Source of the DNA: Deltaproteobacteria bacterium
Lineage (GTDB): Bacteria > Desulfobacterota > Desulfobacteria > Desulfobacterales > Desulfosarcinaceae
Assembly: GCA_020444075.1 (NCBI GenBank)
Contig: JAHLLR010000013.1
Span: forward strand, 28,015 to 92,014
Length of the DNA: 64,000 bases
Reading direction: 5' to 3'
Numbering within the stretch: the stretch's first letter is position 1; every line of letters starts with the position of its first letter. The position numbers were made by a program, and so were the translations under genes. Positions 1 to 8,911 of the stretch are shown here, piece by piece. The notes beneath the pieces are model-generated. The model was not told where the DNA came from and ran no database searches. It saw only the letters and a program-made list of their open reading frames with translations.

Positions 1-734
1 GCCGGAAACAGGGTAACCTTCTCCAACTGCCGGCGGGGGGTTCCTTTCAACGGATCGAACTCGAAGATCTGTTCGACCTCATCCCCGAAATAATCGATGC
101 GGACCGCCGTATCCTCCTCGTAGGCGGGAAAGATTTCCACCCGATCCCCCCGCACCCGAAAAACACCACGGTGGAAATCCGTGTCATTGCGCTGGTAGTG
201 GATGCTCACCAACTGGTAGAGCAGCCGCTCCCGGGGCATATCCATGCCAGCCGCGATGTCGATGCGCATGGAGAGGTAATCCTCCGGCGCACCCAGGCCA
301 AAAATGCAGGACACGCTGGCCACCACCACCACATCGGATCGAGACAGCACGTTGCGGGTGGCTGAATGGCGCATTTTATCGATCAATTCATTGATGGAAG
401 AATCTTTCTGGATGTAAGTATCGGTGGTGGGGATATAGGCTTCCGGCTGATAATAGTCGTAATAGCTGACAAAATACTCGACGGCATTTTCCGGAAACAG
501 GTGGCGAAATTCGTTGTACAGCTGGGCGGCCAACGTTTTGTTTGGCGCCAGAATCAACGACGGCCGGTTTACCGTGGCGATGATATTGGCCATCGTAAAC
601 GTTTTTCCGGAACCGGTAACGCCCAGCAGAACCTGGTTTTTTGTACCCCTGCGGATCTGTTCCGAAATTGTATGGATGGCCTGGGACTGGTCCCCGCAGG
701 GTGTAAAATCCGATACGAGATTAAACGATGACAT
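1..734 (-). CDS. uvrB: UvrABC excinuclease subunit B (partial, N-terminal part)
   Basis: Nucleotide excision repair helicase-like subunit that receives damaged DNA from UvrA and recruits UvrC. It is absent from the ORF track because it runs off the left edge. Reading back from the ATG at 734 gives about 244 residues. Walker A GVTGSGKT lies near residues 38-45, and the beta-hairpin signature [12 protein letters not shown] near residues 92-103, which inserts between the DNA strands. About two thirds of the usual 660-680 residue protein is missing, including the later helicase motifs. It starts 6 bp after the cysS stop, so it is probably co-transcribed with ispF and cysS. Identification is very secure. 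Confidence 0.95.
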   Translation of the reverse strand, partial: MSSFNLVSDFTPCGDQSQAIHTISEQIRRGTKNQVLLGVTGSGKTFTMANIIATVNRPSLILAPNKTLAAQLYNEFRHLFPENAVEYFVSYYDYYQPEAYIPTTDTYIQKDSSINELIDKMRHSATRNVLSRSDVVVVASVSCIFGLGAPEDYLSMRIDIAAGMDMPRERLLYQLVSIHYQRNDTDFHRGVFRVRGDRVEIFPAYEEDTAVRIDYFGDEVEQIFEFDPLKGTPRRQLEKVTLFP

Positions 735-740
735 GTGGAA

Positions 741-2180
741 TTAGGTGGCTACTTTCCAATGAGTTCCGTCGTCCTTGTCCTCGAGGATGATTCCGATCTC
801 TTCCAACTGATTCCTGATTTCGTCGGCCCGTTTCCAGTCCTTGTTTTTCCGGGCAGCGGCACGTTCGGCAACTAGTAAATCGATGGCTTCGGCAGAGATG
901 GCCAAATTCCGGAGCTGGCTGTCGGCCCGCTTTTCAAAAAAAGAGTGCCATGGCCGTTGGAGGATTCCCAGGATACGGGCCATTTGCATCAGATCGGTCA
1001 TCAGGGTCACCAACGCACCCTTGGCTTTCGGGGACCTTTTGTCCTCATCCAGTATCCGGTTGGCTTCTTTGACCAGGTTAAAGAGTATTCCGACACCTTT
1101 GGCCGTGTTGAAGTCATCGTCCATGGCGTTGCAGAAGGCCAGCCAGTAATTTCCTGTGGCCGCTGCCCCGTCTGCATCGGCGAGGCCGGCTTCCTGATCC
1201 AGCCGTTTAAGCACGCCATAAATTTTATCCAGCGCCTTTTCCGATTCTTTTAGATTCTGGTCCGAAAAATCAATGGGACTGCGATAATGACTTGAGAGCA
1301 GGAACAGTCGGACGCTCTCGGGATGGTAAGATTCCAGTATATCCTTGACCATCAGAAAATTGTTCAAGGATTTGGACATTTTTTCGTTGTCGATGTTCAC
1401 GAATCCGTTGTGCATCCAATAACGGGCGAAAGGTCTGCCGTGGGCCGCCTCGGATTGGGCGATCTCGTTTTCATGGTGGGGAAAGATCAGATCCTTGCCG
1501 CCACCGTGAATATCAAAGGTTTCGCCAAGAAACCGGCTGCTCATGGCCGAACATTCAATATGCCATCCCGGTCGCCCCTCGCCCCAGGGGCTTGGCCATG
1601 ACGGTTCACCCGGTTTGGCGGCTTTCCAGAGGACGAAGTCAAACGGGTTGCGCTTGTTTTCGTTGATCTCGACCCGGCTGCCGGCAACCATGTCGGTCAG
1701 TTTGCGGCCGGAAAGTTTTCCGTAGTCCTTGAAGGTTTCCACCGCATAGAACACATCGCCGTCGGCCAGGTAAGCGGATTTTTGGTCCACCAGGGTCTTG
1801 ACGATGTCGATGATATCCTTGATGTGCTCGGTGACCCTCGGCTCCCGGTCGGGCCGCATTACATTCAGCGCATCCATGTCACGATGGAATTCGCTGATAT
1901 ATTTTTCCGCCAGTTGGCCCGCATCCATGCCAACGGTGTTGGCCCGGTTAATGATTTTGTCATCCACATCCGTGAAATTGCGAACGTAGGTGACCTGATA
2001 ATCCATGGCCCGCAGGTATCGAACCACCACGTCAAACACTACCACCGAGCGGGCATGCCCCACGTGGCATGAGTCATAAACGGTCGGGCCGCAAACATAA
2101 ATTTTGACCTGACCGGGAACCATCGGCTCAAATGTCTCTTTTGATTTTGTCAGCGTGTTGTATATGCGCATAGCCATCAT
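741..2180 (-). CDS. cysS: Cysteinyl-tRNA synthetase
   Basis: Class I aminoacyl-tRNA synthetase charging tRNA-Cys in the cytoplasm. At 479 residues it has the family's usual length. The HIGH motif appears as HVGH (residues 39-42), and KMSKS is present as EKMSKS in the middle of the protein. Zinc ligands are in place: the CGPTVYD cysteine (about residue 30), a cysteine in HIECSAMS, and the HHENE segment. The start has three in-frame ATGs within four codons; the first (2180) follows GAGG by about 6 nt. It lies between ispF (21 bp upstream) and uvrB (6 bp downstream). A cysS-ispF neighbourhood is common in bacteria. Confidence 0.97.
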   Translation of the reverse strand: MMAMRIYNTLTKSKETFEPMVPGQVKIYVCGPTVYDSCHVGHARSVVVFDVVVRYLRAMDYQVTYVRNFTDVDDKIINRANTVGMDAGQLAEKYISEFHRDMDALNVMRPDREPRVTEHIKDIIDIVKTLVDQKSAYLADGDVFYAVETFKDYGKLSGRKLTDMVAGSRVEINENKRNPFDFVLWKAAKPGEPSWPSPWGEGRPGWHIECSAMSSRFLGETFDIHGGGKDLIFPHHENEIAQSEAAHGRPFARYWMHNGFVNIDNEKMSKSLNNFLMVKDILESYHPESVRLFLLSSHYRSPIDFSDQNLKESEKALDKIYGVLKRLDQEAGLADADGAAATGNYWLAFCNAMDDDFNTAKGVGILFNLVKEANRILDEDKRSPKAKGALVTLMTDLMQMARILGILQRPWHSFFEKRADSQLRNLAISAEAIDLLVAERAAARKNKDWKRADEIRNQLEEIGIILEDKDDGTHWKVAT

Positions 2181-2201
2181 TAGGAACCTCGCGCGATGGT
2201 T

Positions 2202-2696
2202 TTAGTTGCCGGTTTCCGGCGTTGTGGTTTGAAGCAGAACCACACACATGGCGGCAATCCCGTCGCCATGGCCGATAACCCCGAGCCCTTCGGTGGTAGT
2301 GGCCTTGATGTTGATCATCCGTTGATTCACAGACATGCTGTCGGCCATCCGGGCCGCCATTCGGTCTTTGAAGGGCGATATCCGGGGCGCTTGGGCAAAC
2401 ACGGTGGCATCCATGTTGACCATCACAAATCCGTGGGCTTTTACCCGGCGGTAAACGGTGGTCAACAAATCGATGCTGTAGATGTCGCGGTACTGAGGAT
2501 CCGTATCGGGAAAATGGTCGCCGATGTCACCCATTCCCGCCGCACCCAAAAGGGCATCACACGCGGCATGCACCAGAACATCGGCGTCTGAATGCCCCAG
2601 CAACCCCTTGTTAAATGGGATGGTCTCTCCGCCGATCACCAACTTCCTGCCGGGCACCAGGCGATGAATGTCATATCCCAATCCGATACGTGTCAT
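2202..2696 (-). CDS. ispF: 2-C-methyl-D-erythritol 2,4-cyclodiphosphate synthase
   Basis: MEP-pathway enzyme that cyclises CDP-methylerythritol 2-phosphate, releasing CMP, towards isoprenoid precursors; trimeric and zinc-dependent. The protein opens with RIGLGYDIHRL, where the D-x-H pair binds metal, followed by GHSDADVLVHAACDALLGA and the loop GDIGDHFPDTD, all canonical. The track begins at a TTG (2705), but the ATG at 2696 gives the usual N-terminus MTRIG and 164 residues, typical for the family. It is probably first in an ispF-cysS-uvrB transcript. ispD is not in the window. Confidence 0.96.
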   Translation of the reverse strand: MTRIGLGYDIHRLVPGRKLVIGGETIPFNKGLLGHSDADVLVHAACDALLGAAGMGDIGDHFPDTDPQYRDIYSIDLLTTVYRRVKAHGFVMVNMDATVFAQAPRISPFKDRMAARMADSMSVNQRMINIKATTTEGLGVIGHGDGIAAMCVVLLQTTTPETGN

Positions 2697-2821
2697 AGGA
2701 AGCAATGTTTCTTTTCATCCGATTGTAAAATCGGATTTTATATCATACTTGGTATTCACCGTAAAGCCACACGTGGCGATGAACCATGCTAAACCGGATT
2801 ATTAATGTCAGCCAGCAATGC

Positions 2822-3745
2822 TCATCTGGGGACTGATTTTACTCCGGTGACGGCGAAAGCGTTGACCGGTGTGAATTTGCCCTTGGCCTGGATCTTGCCC
2901 AGGGGGGTGGTGTCGAAGTGTTTGTTGACCCGGTTCCACGTATTCTCGGAGATAAGAATCTGGTCAGGTTGTGCCGAGGAACATAGCCGAGAGGCTGTAT
3001 TGACGGTATCCCCAATGACCGAGTAGCTCATGGTGTGCGAAGAGCCGATATATCCCGCCATGAGATTGCCGGTATTGATGCCGATGCCGAACTTGATTTC
3101 CGGACGGCCAGTGATATGGCTTTTGCGATTGAATTCGGCGAGGGCGGTTTTCATTTCCAACGCAGCCATCACGGACCGATAGGGATCATCATCATGAACG
3201 ACAGGCGCCCCCCAGATCACCATCATCTCATCACCAATGAATTTATCCACCGTTCCTTCATGCCGAAACACCACTTCTACCAGCACTTCGTAGTATTCAT
3301 TGAGCAGACGCAGCACCTCAGAGGCCTGATGGTTTTCACTGATGGTGGTAAAACCGCGGATATCCACAAAAAGGACCGTTGCGATCCGGTCTTTTCCTCC
3401 CTTTTCAACCTTCAGTTCCCCGGAAACGACCCTTTCGGCCAGATCCGGTGAGAGCAGTCGCTGAAAGCGTTCGCGGGTAGCAGCATCCCGTTCGAGCTTG
3501 GCTTCCGCTTTTTTCCGTTCATTGATAGTGTATTGGGCATGGGAACCAAAAATGGCAAAAAGGCACAGCACGATGATCCGTGTCCATACCTCGTCCAAGT
3601 TAACACCCAGCAATTGTTCCAGCAGGTTGCCGTAACTGGTAAAAATAGACAGGATTGAGTCAAGTATCCAGTAGACCAGCGCCAGCGTAAATCCGATCAG
3701 CATCATATGGTCGGTCAGGCGGACAGAACGATTGGGCATTTTCAT
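2822..3745 (-). CDS. Membrane class III adenylate cyclase
   Basis: Predicted to make cAMP from ATP at the inner membrane. Two hydrophobic segments (about residues 13-35 and 55-70) are followed by a short charged linker and a C-terminal class III cyclase domain (about 118-300). Both metal aspartates are present, D128 in FVDIRGF and D172 in GDEMMV, together with K168 (DKFIGDEMM) and the transition-state segment GDTVNTASRL with Asn and Arg. Lys in the purine-selecting position, paired with Ser, fits ATP rather than GTP; this is inferred from family rules, not shown. It has no CHASE or HAMP domain. ATG at 3745 follows GGAAAGA. It is divergent from the pilus cluster. Confidence 0.85.
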   Translation of the reverse strand: MKMPNRSVRLTDHMMLIGFTLALVYWILDSILSIFTSYGNLLEQLLGVNLDEVWTRIIVLCLFAIFGSHAQYTINERKKAEAKLERDAATRERFQRLLSPDLAERVVSGELKVEKGGKDRIATVLFVDIRGFTTISENHQASEVLRLLNEYYEVLVEVVFRHEGTVDKFIGDEMMVIWGAPVVHDDDPYRSVMAALEMKTALAEFNRKSHITGRPEIKFGIGINTGNLMAGYIGSSHTMSYSVIGDTVNTASRLCSSAQPDQILISENTWNRVNKHFDTTPLGKIQAKGKFTPVNAFAVTGVKSVPR

Positions 3746-4222
3746 CGCTATCTTTCCAGATAAGAGTTTACTCGTATTCTCATCTTATTCCGGGGCACAT
3801 TAACATTGAGCTCTGATTGGTCTTGCCGGGCCCCATGATATTTTTAAAAAGCCTGGCAACGGCCACATTCCATGGTCAATCGTTCTGATGAAAATAGAAG
3901 GCAGATCACTTTTTTTCAAGAACTAATGCGTCATTCTGCAGACATTTCATGGCTGCAGCGTCAGCCGAAGCGGTTTCGACTCTGATGGCGCAAAGCGGCC
4001 ACGCCCCTTGCCGATCCGGCAAATATCCAATAATAAAAAAACGATAAGCCTCACCACTACCGGCTTTTAAGCCTTGACAAACACCGGCGAAATAGTTCAA
4101 AATTGTAACCGTTTAAATGTGTTACCGGCGTTGGACAGACCTCGCCGCAATGGCCCGGCAATCTATAGGCAACTGAAGCGCGTTTTTAGCTGACAACCGC
4201 CATATCGATACGGAGTTCTGAA
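3746..4222. promoter_or_regulatory. Divergent intergenic region between the cyclase and pilus genes
   Basis: About 480 bp without a convincing gene; the 64-aa minus ORF at 3906-4100 has no recognisable family and is dismissed. On the plus strand a sigma-70-like pair is visible: a perfect TTGACA at 4074-4079 and CAAAAT at 4098-4103 with an 18-nt spacer. An imperfect inverted repeat GTAAC-N11-GTTAC follows, and a weaker -24/-12-like element lies at 4156-4171 (listed separately). The stretch around 3955-4020 can fold into GC-rich stems and contains CGCAAAGC, but it does not complete a known riboswitch that I can recognise. Confidence 0.4.
4156..4171 (+). promoter_or_regulatory. Possible sigma-54 promoter upstream of the pilus cluster
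   Basis: The element CGGCAATCTATAGGCA has GG at 4157-4158 and GC at 4169-4170 with the obligatory 10-nt spacing, and matches the -24 box in GGCA. The -12 box (AGGCA instead of TTGCA) is poor. A start site near 4182 would leave about 40 nt of leader before the TTG start at 4223. It is listed because a sigma-54 activator is encoded in the same cluster, but the match is weak. Confidence 0.3.
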
Positions 4223-6088
4223 TTGGTACGAAAGGACGAGATCTCTTCCACCGAAAAACTGCTGGACATGATCCGCGACAACCCCTCCCGCCCGCCAACT
4301 GACACCCCGACCGAACCCGCTGCACCGTCTCAAAAAAAGGCCTTGTTTAAGGTCCTGACTTTTCAGAAAGCCATCGGAATCGGCGTTGAAATCGGCAACC
4401 GTTTCATCAAGATCGCCAAAATCAACCGGATTTCGGATAAGACTTTTGAGCTTCTGGACTATGACACCATCATCGTCGAGCAGAACGACCCTCTCGATAC
4501 ACCCCAGAATGCCAAGGCATTGACAGCCGTTTTGTCCCGATTCTGTAGCGGCCTGAAACGCTATGACATCTGGTGCTGCGTGGCATCGGCAAAAGTGGAA
4601 ACCCGATGTATCCGCATCCCCAAACTGCCTAAAAAACAAATTCCCAATGCGGTTTTCTGGACATTTTCAAAGGAAGTCTCATTCAGTGACAAAGAGATGC
4701 TGCTGGATTTCAGGATATTGGGCGATGTAAATGAAAACGGCATGACCAAAAGCCAAGTGATGACATTTACCATTCCCATTGCCGAAACGGAAGCTCTGAA
4801 GAGGCTTTTTACCCGGGCCGGCTTTCCGCTTTCAGGCATTTCGATCGTCCCCTTTGCCATTCAAAACCTGCTGAAGACCGGAATCGTTCAGACGACTGGG
4901 CAGAACACCTGCTGCCTGTTCATTGGCCGGGACTGGTCACGCATTACAATTTACGCCGACGGCGACCTGATCCTGTCGCGGGGGATCAAGGCCGGCATGC
5001 ACAGCATGATCGATGCCATCGCCGAACAATATCGGTACCCGTTACAAAAAGACATGTCGCCGCCCTTGGTCATGGAGGACCGCAACGGCGCTGCCCCCGA
5101 TGAAAAGGATGAATATTATGCCGCCGCACAGGACTACTTTTACCGGTTTTTAAGTGCCGACAGCACCACCGGGTCCATCGCAGTTACCGAAGATGGTAAA
5201 CCGGTCGATATCTTCCAGACCATCCTTCCTGCCATCGATCGGCTGATCAAGCAGGTGGAGCGCACCATCGCACACTTTTCACTGCATTTCAAACGGTCAG
5301 GCGTGAGTAATATTCTCATCTCCGGTAAAGTAACAGCCAGCCCCGCAGTAATTTCACACATCGGGTCTCAGTTGGCCCTCCCCGTCGATGTCCTGAACCC
5401 TTTTCCTCGGCCGCATGCCTTTACGCAGAAAGTGACGATACCGGATCGTCCGGCGGAAAAGGAGAGTTTCGTTCCAGCCATCGGGATAGGACTTTCCTCA
5501 AACGAATTAACCCCCAACTTCCTTTTTACCTATCGTCATCGCGAGAAAAGGGACCGGGCACGCCAGATCCGAATCGGCATTTCAGCCGCCAGCATCGGCT
5601 TTTTAATTTTACTGCTATGCGGTTTTTTATGGCAGGAAAACCGTATTGCCGCAAAAACGGCTGAGGTGGACCGGCTAGTCGAAAAACGGGATGCTTACCA
5701 TGTTCCGCTTACTCAGGATCTGGTCATGGCACTCTATGCCAAAATGAACCAGAAACGAGGTCTCATCACCACGCTCAGTCAGCGCTATTTCAGCTCTGCG
5801 ATCATTGCAGAGGTTATCCACCTCACGCCAGCCAATATTCAATTGATCGCCTTGAGTGCCGATATGGATGCACATTCACCGAAATCGAAGAAGAAAACAG
5901 AATCACCATTGGTGATCGAAGGCATCGTCACAGGTGACCAGATACGCTTCGAAACTGATCTGGCAAGCTTCATGCTCACTATTGAAAATTCACCCCTGTT
6001 CACAAAACCCGTTGTCAAAAACAAGCGACTTCAGTTTCTTGAAAATAGACAGGTGTTGCGGTTTTCGATCCAGTTCGAGTTCGCATAA
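4223..6088 (+). CDS. MshI-like pilus assembly protein (PilM-PilN fusion)
   Basis: Inner-membrane assembly platform component of a type IV pilus or type II secretion-like system. Residues from about 48 to 410 resemble the actin-fold PilM ATPase domain (GVEIGNRFIKIAKI at the start, later ILISGKV and AIGIGL). One transmembrane helix at about 451-472 follows, then a coiled and periplasmic PilN-like part to residue 621. PilM and PilN are normally separate; here, as in MshI/GspL-like proteins, they are joined, and at 621 residues it is long. The TTG start at 4223 is supported by GGAG 7 nt upstream. It is the first gene of a plus-strand run with short gaps down to 13674. The pilus-family assignment rests largely on order and topology. 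Confidence 0.75.
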   Translation: MVRKDEISSTEKLLDMIRDNPSRPPTDTPTEPAAPSQKKALFKVLTFQKAIGIGVEIGNRFIKIAKINRISDKTFELLDYDTIIVEQNDPLDTPQNAKALTAVLSRFCSGLKRYDIWCCVASAKVETRCIRIPKLPKKQIPNAVFWTFSKEVSFSDKEMLLDFRILGDVNENGMTKSQVMTFTIPIAETEALKRLFTRAGFPLSGISIVPFAIQNLLKTGIVQTTGQNTCCLFIGRDWSRITIYADGDLILSRGIKAGMHSMIDAIAEQYRYPLQKDMSPPLVMEDRNGAAPDEKDEYYAAAQDYFYRFLSADSTTGSIAVTEDGKPVDIFQTILPAIDRLIKQVERTIAHFSLHFKRSGVSNILISGKVTASPAVISHIGSQLALPVDVLNPFPRPHAFTQKVTIPDRPAEKESFVPAIGIGLSSNELTPNFLFTYRHREKRDRARQIRIGISAASIGFLILLLCGFLWQENRIAAKTAEVDRLVEKRDAYHVPLTQDLVMALYAKMNQKRGLITTLSQRYFSSAIIAEVIHLTPANIQLIALSADMDAHSPKSKKKTESPLVIEGIVTGDQIRFETDLASFMLTIENSPLFTKPVVKNKRLQFLENRQVLRFSIQFEFA

Positions 6089-6131
6089 CTGATGCCTGTT
6101 GATAAAATTGAAGGATCAATACACTAAGACG

Positions 6132-6656
6132 ATGGCCGATTCCAAAAATCAAAACAGCCCCATTCTAGTCATTTTTTGCGGTTTAGGTCTGCTGGCCTTT
6201 CTTTTTCTGGTAATATACCCGAACTATCGGAGCATGCGGGAATACGACCGACAGATATCGGCACTCAATGGAGAAATTGCCTTGCGACAGGCATTGGCGC
6301 CCATATACAAAAAACTGGTTGAAAAGGCCCGCATCGCGCCGTCGACACAGTTGAAATCGCCGGAAAAAACAGCGCTGGGTATGGAGAGCACCGGCCGCCT
6401 GGCTCAGATTTTCCAGAATATCGCCGATACCGCGGGACTGACACTGGAAAGTGTGATCCCCGATGCACAAACTTTTGATCAGGGAAACGGGCTTTTGATG
6501 GTAGAGGTTGTTTTTCGCGGGGAGTTTTTAAATTTTCAGCCGCTGATCAATACCATCGCCGAGCAGTCTTTTGTGGATCGGATTCATAACATCCATATAC
6601 GCTGCGCAGATGAAAACAAATCGATCAAGCTCACCGTGTCGCTGTTTCACCATTGA
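6132..6656 (+). CDS. PilO/MshJ-like inner-membrane pilus protein
   Basis: Small bitopic protein with one N-terminal transmembrane helix (about residues 10-28) followed by a coiled segment (YPNYRSMREYDRQI) and a mixed alpha/beta periplasmic domain, the architecture of PilO/GspM proteins that pair with PilN and link the platform to the secretin. The track starts at TTG 6099; I prefer ATG 6132 (MADSKNQ, 174 residues), although neither has a well-placed Shine-Dalgarno (AAGGA lies 17 nt before the ATG). Sequence similarity alone would not identify it. Position immediately after the PilM/N protein is the main support. Confidence 0.65.
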   Translation: MADSKNQNSPILVIFCGLGLLAFLFLVIYPNYRSMREYDRQISALNGEIALRQALAPIYKKLVEKARIAPSTQLKSPEKTALGMESTGRLAQIFQNIADTAGLTLESVIPDAQTFDQGNGLLMVEVVFRGEFLNFQPLINTIAEQSFVDRIHNIHIRCADENKSIKLTVSLFHH

Positions 6657-6692
6657 TTCCGGTTGAGCGCGTAATGAGGATTTTTGGTTTCG

Positions 6693-7217
6693 ATGTCTAT
6701 ACGGGAAAAGATCATCGTCTCTGTTATGGCTGCAGCTGTGTTGCTGGGCGGATATCTGTATTTGGATCCAATGACGACCGGCAGTCGACGGGGAGTTGAA
6801 AAACAATCTGACGGACCGGCTCTCGATTTTGCCCAGAAGGTCATCCAAAAGCTCAAGGAGGACACCTCTCTGCCAAGGGATCTGTTTACCATCCGCAGCG
6901 CCGAACGCCGATGGGAAAAGGATCCCTTTTTAAAAAACGACACATTGCTGTCTGATTCACCGATGCATGAAAAACCCGTTCATGCAACGGTCAACGCGGA
7001 CGCCGAATCAAATTGGGTTTACACCGGTTTTATAGAAGTAGGGGCGCAACGTCTGGCTATAATAAATGGGATGGAATACACCTCGGGGGACGCCATCGCT
7101 GGCCGGGGATACTACGTTCGCAGTATCCATCCGCATCAGGTTGAAATCGGCAAACCAGACACGCCGGGTGGGATCATTTTAAAATTAATGGAGTACGAAG
7201 CCATCACTGGTAAATAG
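6693..7217 (+). CDS. PilP/MshK/GspB-like periplasmic linker protein
   Basis: Protein of 174 residues with an N-terminal membrane anchor (IIVSVMAAAVLLGGYLYL), a polar linker, then a compact beta domain (about 100-160) with VYTGFIEVGAQRLAIINGMEY followed by GDAIAGRGYYVRSI. This pattern, a short beta-barrel reading 'inng-e...-G-....v..I....v', is typical of PilP/GspC-type HR domains that contact the secretin N0 domain. It lies directly before the secretin gene, as PilP does. ATG 6693 is chosen over the track's TTG 6684 because GAGGA at 6676-6680 is spaced for the ATG. It could equally be called a type II secretion GspB/C-like protein. Confidence 0.6.
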   Translation: MSIREKIIVSVMAAAVLLGGYLYLDPMTTGSRRGVEKQSDGPALDFAQKVIQKLKEDTSLPRDLFTIRSAERRWEKDPFLKNDTLLSDSPMHEKPVHATVNADAESNWVYTGFIEVGAQRLAIINGMEYTSGDAIAGRGYYVRSIHPHQVEIGKPDTPGGIILKLMEYEAITGK

Positions 7218-7312
7218 AGCCTATCCAGAAGTGGTGGATTGTGGGCCAGATCAAGCCCGCAGGATGCCATTCAGGGATGGGTGCTAAAAAGGATAGCCTT
7301 CCAGGGAGCCCC

Positions 7313-8884
7313 ATGTCATCCAATCATCGCAACCAATGGGTAATTTTTGTTTTGGCAACCATGTTTCTGTTGACCAGTTTAAGCGGATGCGCCCAGCAGA
7401 AAACACAGAAAAAAGCGACCGTTTTCGACCAGTGGCAGGCCAGGGCAGCCGAATCCAGAGGGTTTTCCCCGCCCGAGCAACATCGTATCATCGATATGCC
7501 GGAAAGCCAGCCGACGGTAGATAAAATCGATGCAGCGGGAACCAAACCCGATAAACCGCTGCCGGACAAGCCGGTTACCCTGAAAATTCACCAGGCGGAT
7601 ATTTCTGTGCTGTTACGGGCCTTGGCGCGTTCCGTGGGTATCAGCATCATCATCAACAACTCGGTCAAGGGGGAGACCAGTCTCAATGCCGTTAAAATCC
7701 CGTGGAATCAGGTCTTCGAGGGCATCCTGAAGTCGCACGGTCTATCTTACGCATGGGAAGGCGACCTGCTTCGCATCATCACCCTCGACGATAAAGCCAA
7801 TATCGTCAGCCAGTTGGAGGCAGACCAGAAGATTCTGTCTACACGAAGGCAAATGGAGCTTTCCGAGCCGTTGCTGACCAAGATCGTCCACGTCGATTAC
7901 GCCGATGCCGGTAAGCTGAAAACCAATCTGGAGAAGTTTCTTACGGAAGCGGATAATGGGAAAACACTTGGATCGGTATTGCTGGACGATCACAACAATG
8001 CGTTGATCATCCAGGCCACCCGAAGCGACCTGGAACGGATGATCGCACTGGTAACCGAACTGGATCAACCCACGGCCCAGGTGCTCATTGAAGCGCATAT
8101 CATTGAGGCTACCAGCGAAACGGCCAGAGAGTTGGGTGTTCAATGGGGCGGCCTATACACCGGCAGCGACTATTGGGTCACCCCCAATGCCAGCGACGCC
8201 ATCGGCTTGACTGCCACGGACGCGATAAATCCGTCGTCCGGCTGGGCGTCGAATTTTCCCGCCGATTTGTCAGGCGCTTCGGTTGCCGGTTCCGGTTTTG
8301 CCCTGGGCATGATTGTCCAGTCCGGCAATCTGCTGCTCTCCGCCCAACTCAATGCGTTGGAAGAGGAAGGCAAACTCAATATTTTATCCAATCCGTCCAT
8401 TACGACACTGGACAACCAGACGGCTATCATTGAAAGTGGGGATGAGGTTCCCTTCCAGACGGTAGACGACAATAAAGTCCAGATCGAATATAAAAAAGCC
8501 GTTCTGCGACTGGAAGTGACCCCCCATGTCATCGAAGGGGATACGTTGAAGATGGATATCACCACCAACAAGGACGAACTGGATTTCACCCGCACGGTAT
8601 CGGGAAACCCAACCGTGATAACGAAAAAGGCCAAAACCAATGTGGTTCTCTTTGATGGCCAAACGACGGTGATCGGCGGCTTGAACAAACAGACCGACCG
8701 GGGCATAGATTATGGCCTTCCCTGGCTTCGAAACATCCCCGGCCTGGGTTACCTGTTCAAAGGTGAATCTAAAAACAACCAGATGCAGGATCTTTTGATA
8801 TTTATCACCCCCCATATTTTGAAAAAACGGCCAACGATAACCATGGCGCCCAAGGCAAAGGAAGAGGCGGCTCCGGTTCAATAA
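7313..8884 (+). CDS. mshL: Outer-membrane secretin (MshL/PilQ/GspD family) lipoprotein
   Basis: Forms the outer-membrane ring through which the pilus passes. The ORF opens at 7241, but ATG 7313 follows AGGGAG and gives a clean lipoprotein signal peptide with lipobox LSGC (Cys26). A short-N (STN/N0) domain follows, with VTLKIHQADISVLLRAL and SLNAVKIPWNQVFEGIL. An N1 domain comes next (KIVHVDYADAGKLKTNL, LLDDHNNALIIQ), and the secretin core ends with VVLFDGQTTVIGGL, PWLRNIPGLGYLFKG and LLIFITPHIL. 523 residues is typical for MshL and shorter than Pseudomonas PilQ, as there are no AMIN domains. The symbol reflects the gene order (I-J-K-L-M-E-G) of MSHA clusters. Confidence 0.88.
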   Translation: MSSNHRNQWVIFVLATMFLLTSLSGCAQQKTQKKATVFDQWQARAAESRGFSPPEQHRIIDMPESQPTVDKIDAAGTKPDKPLPDKPVTLKIHQADISVLLRALARSVGISIIINNSVKGETSLNAVKIPWNQVFEGILKSHGLSYAWEGDLLRIITLDDKANIVSQLEADQKILSTRRQMELSEPLLTKIVHVDYADAGKLKTNLEKFLTEADNGKTLGSVLLDDHNNALIIQATRSDLERMIALVTELDQPTAQVLIEAHIIEATSETARELGVQWGGLYTGSDYWVTPNASDAIGLTATDAINPSSGWASNFPADLSGASVAGSGFALGMIVQSGNLLLSAQLNALEEEGKLNILSNPSITTLDNQTAIIESGDEVPFQTVDDNKVQIEYKKAVLRLEVTPHVIEGDTLKMDITTNKDELDFTRTVSGNPTVITKKAKTNVVLFDGQTTVIGGLNKQTDRGIDYGLPWLRNIPGLGYLFKGESKNNQMQDLLIFITPHILKKRPTITMAPKAKEEAAPVQ

Positions 8885-8911
8885 CGACCCAAGGACGGGG
8901 AAGGCCGGAGA

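Noticed and set aside
3955-4035. Possible c-di-GMP (GEMM-I) riboswitch before the pilus cluster, suggested by GGCGCAAAGC and nearby stems
   Set aside because: The 5' half (GGGCAAACC) and the 3' GGTAGC/GGGTTACC part are missing, so the consensus is not met. A cmscan against RF01051 would settle it; a significant hit would overturn this.
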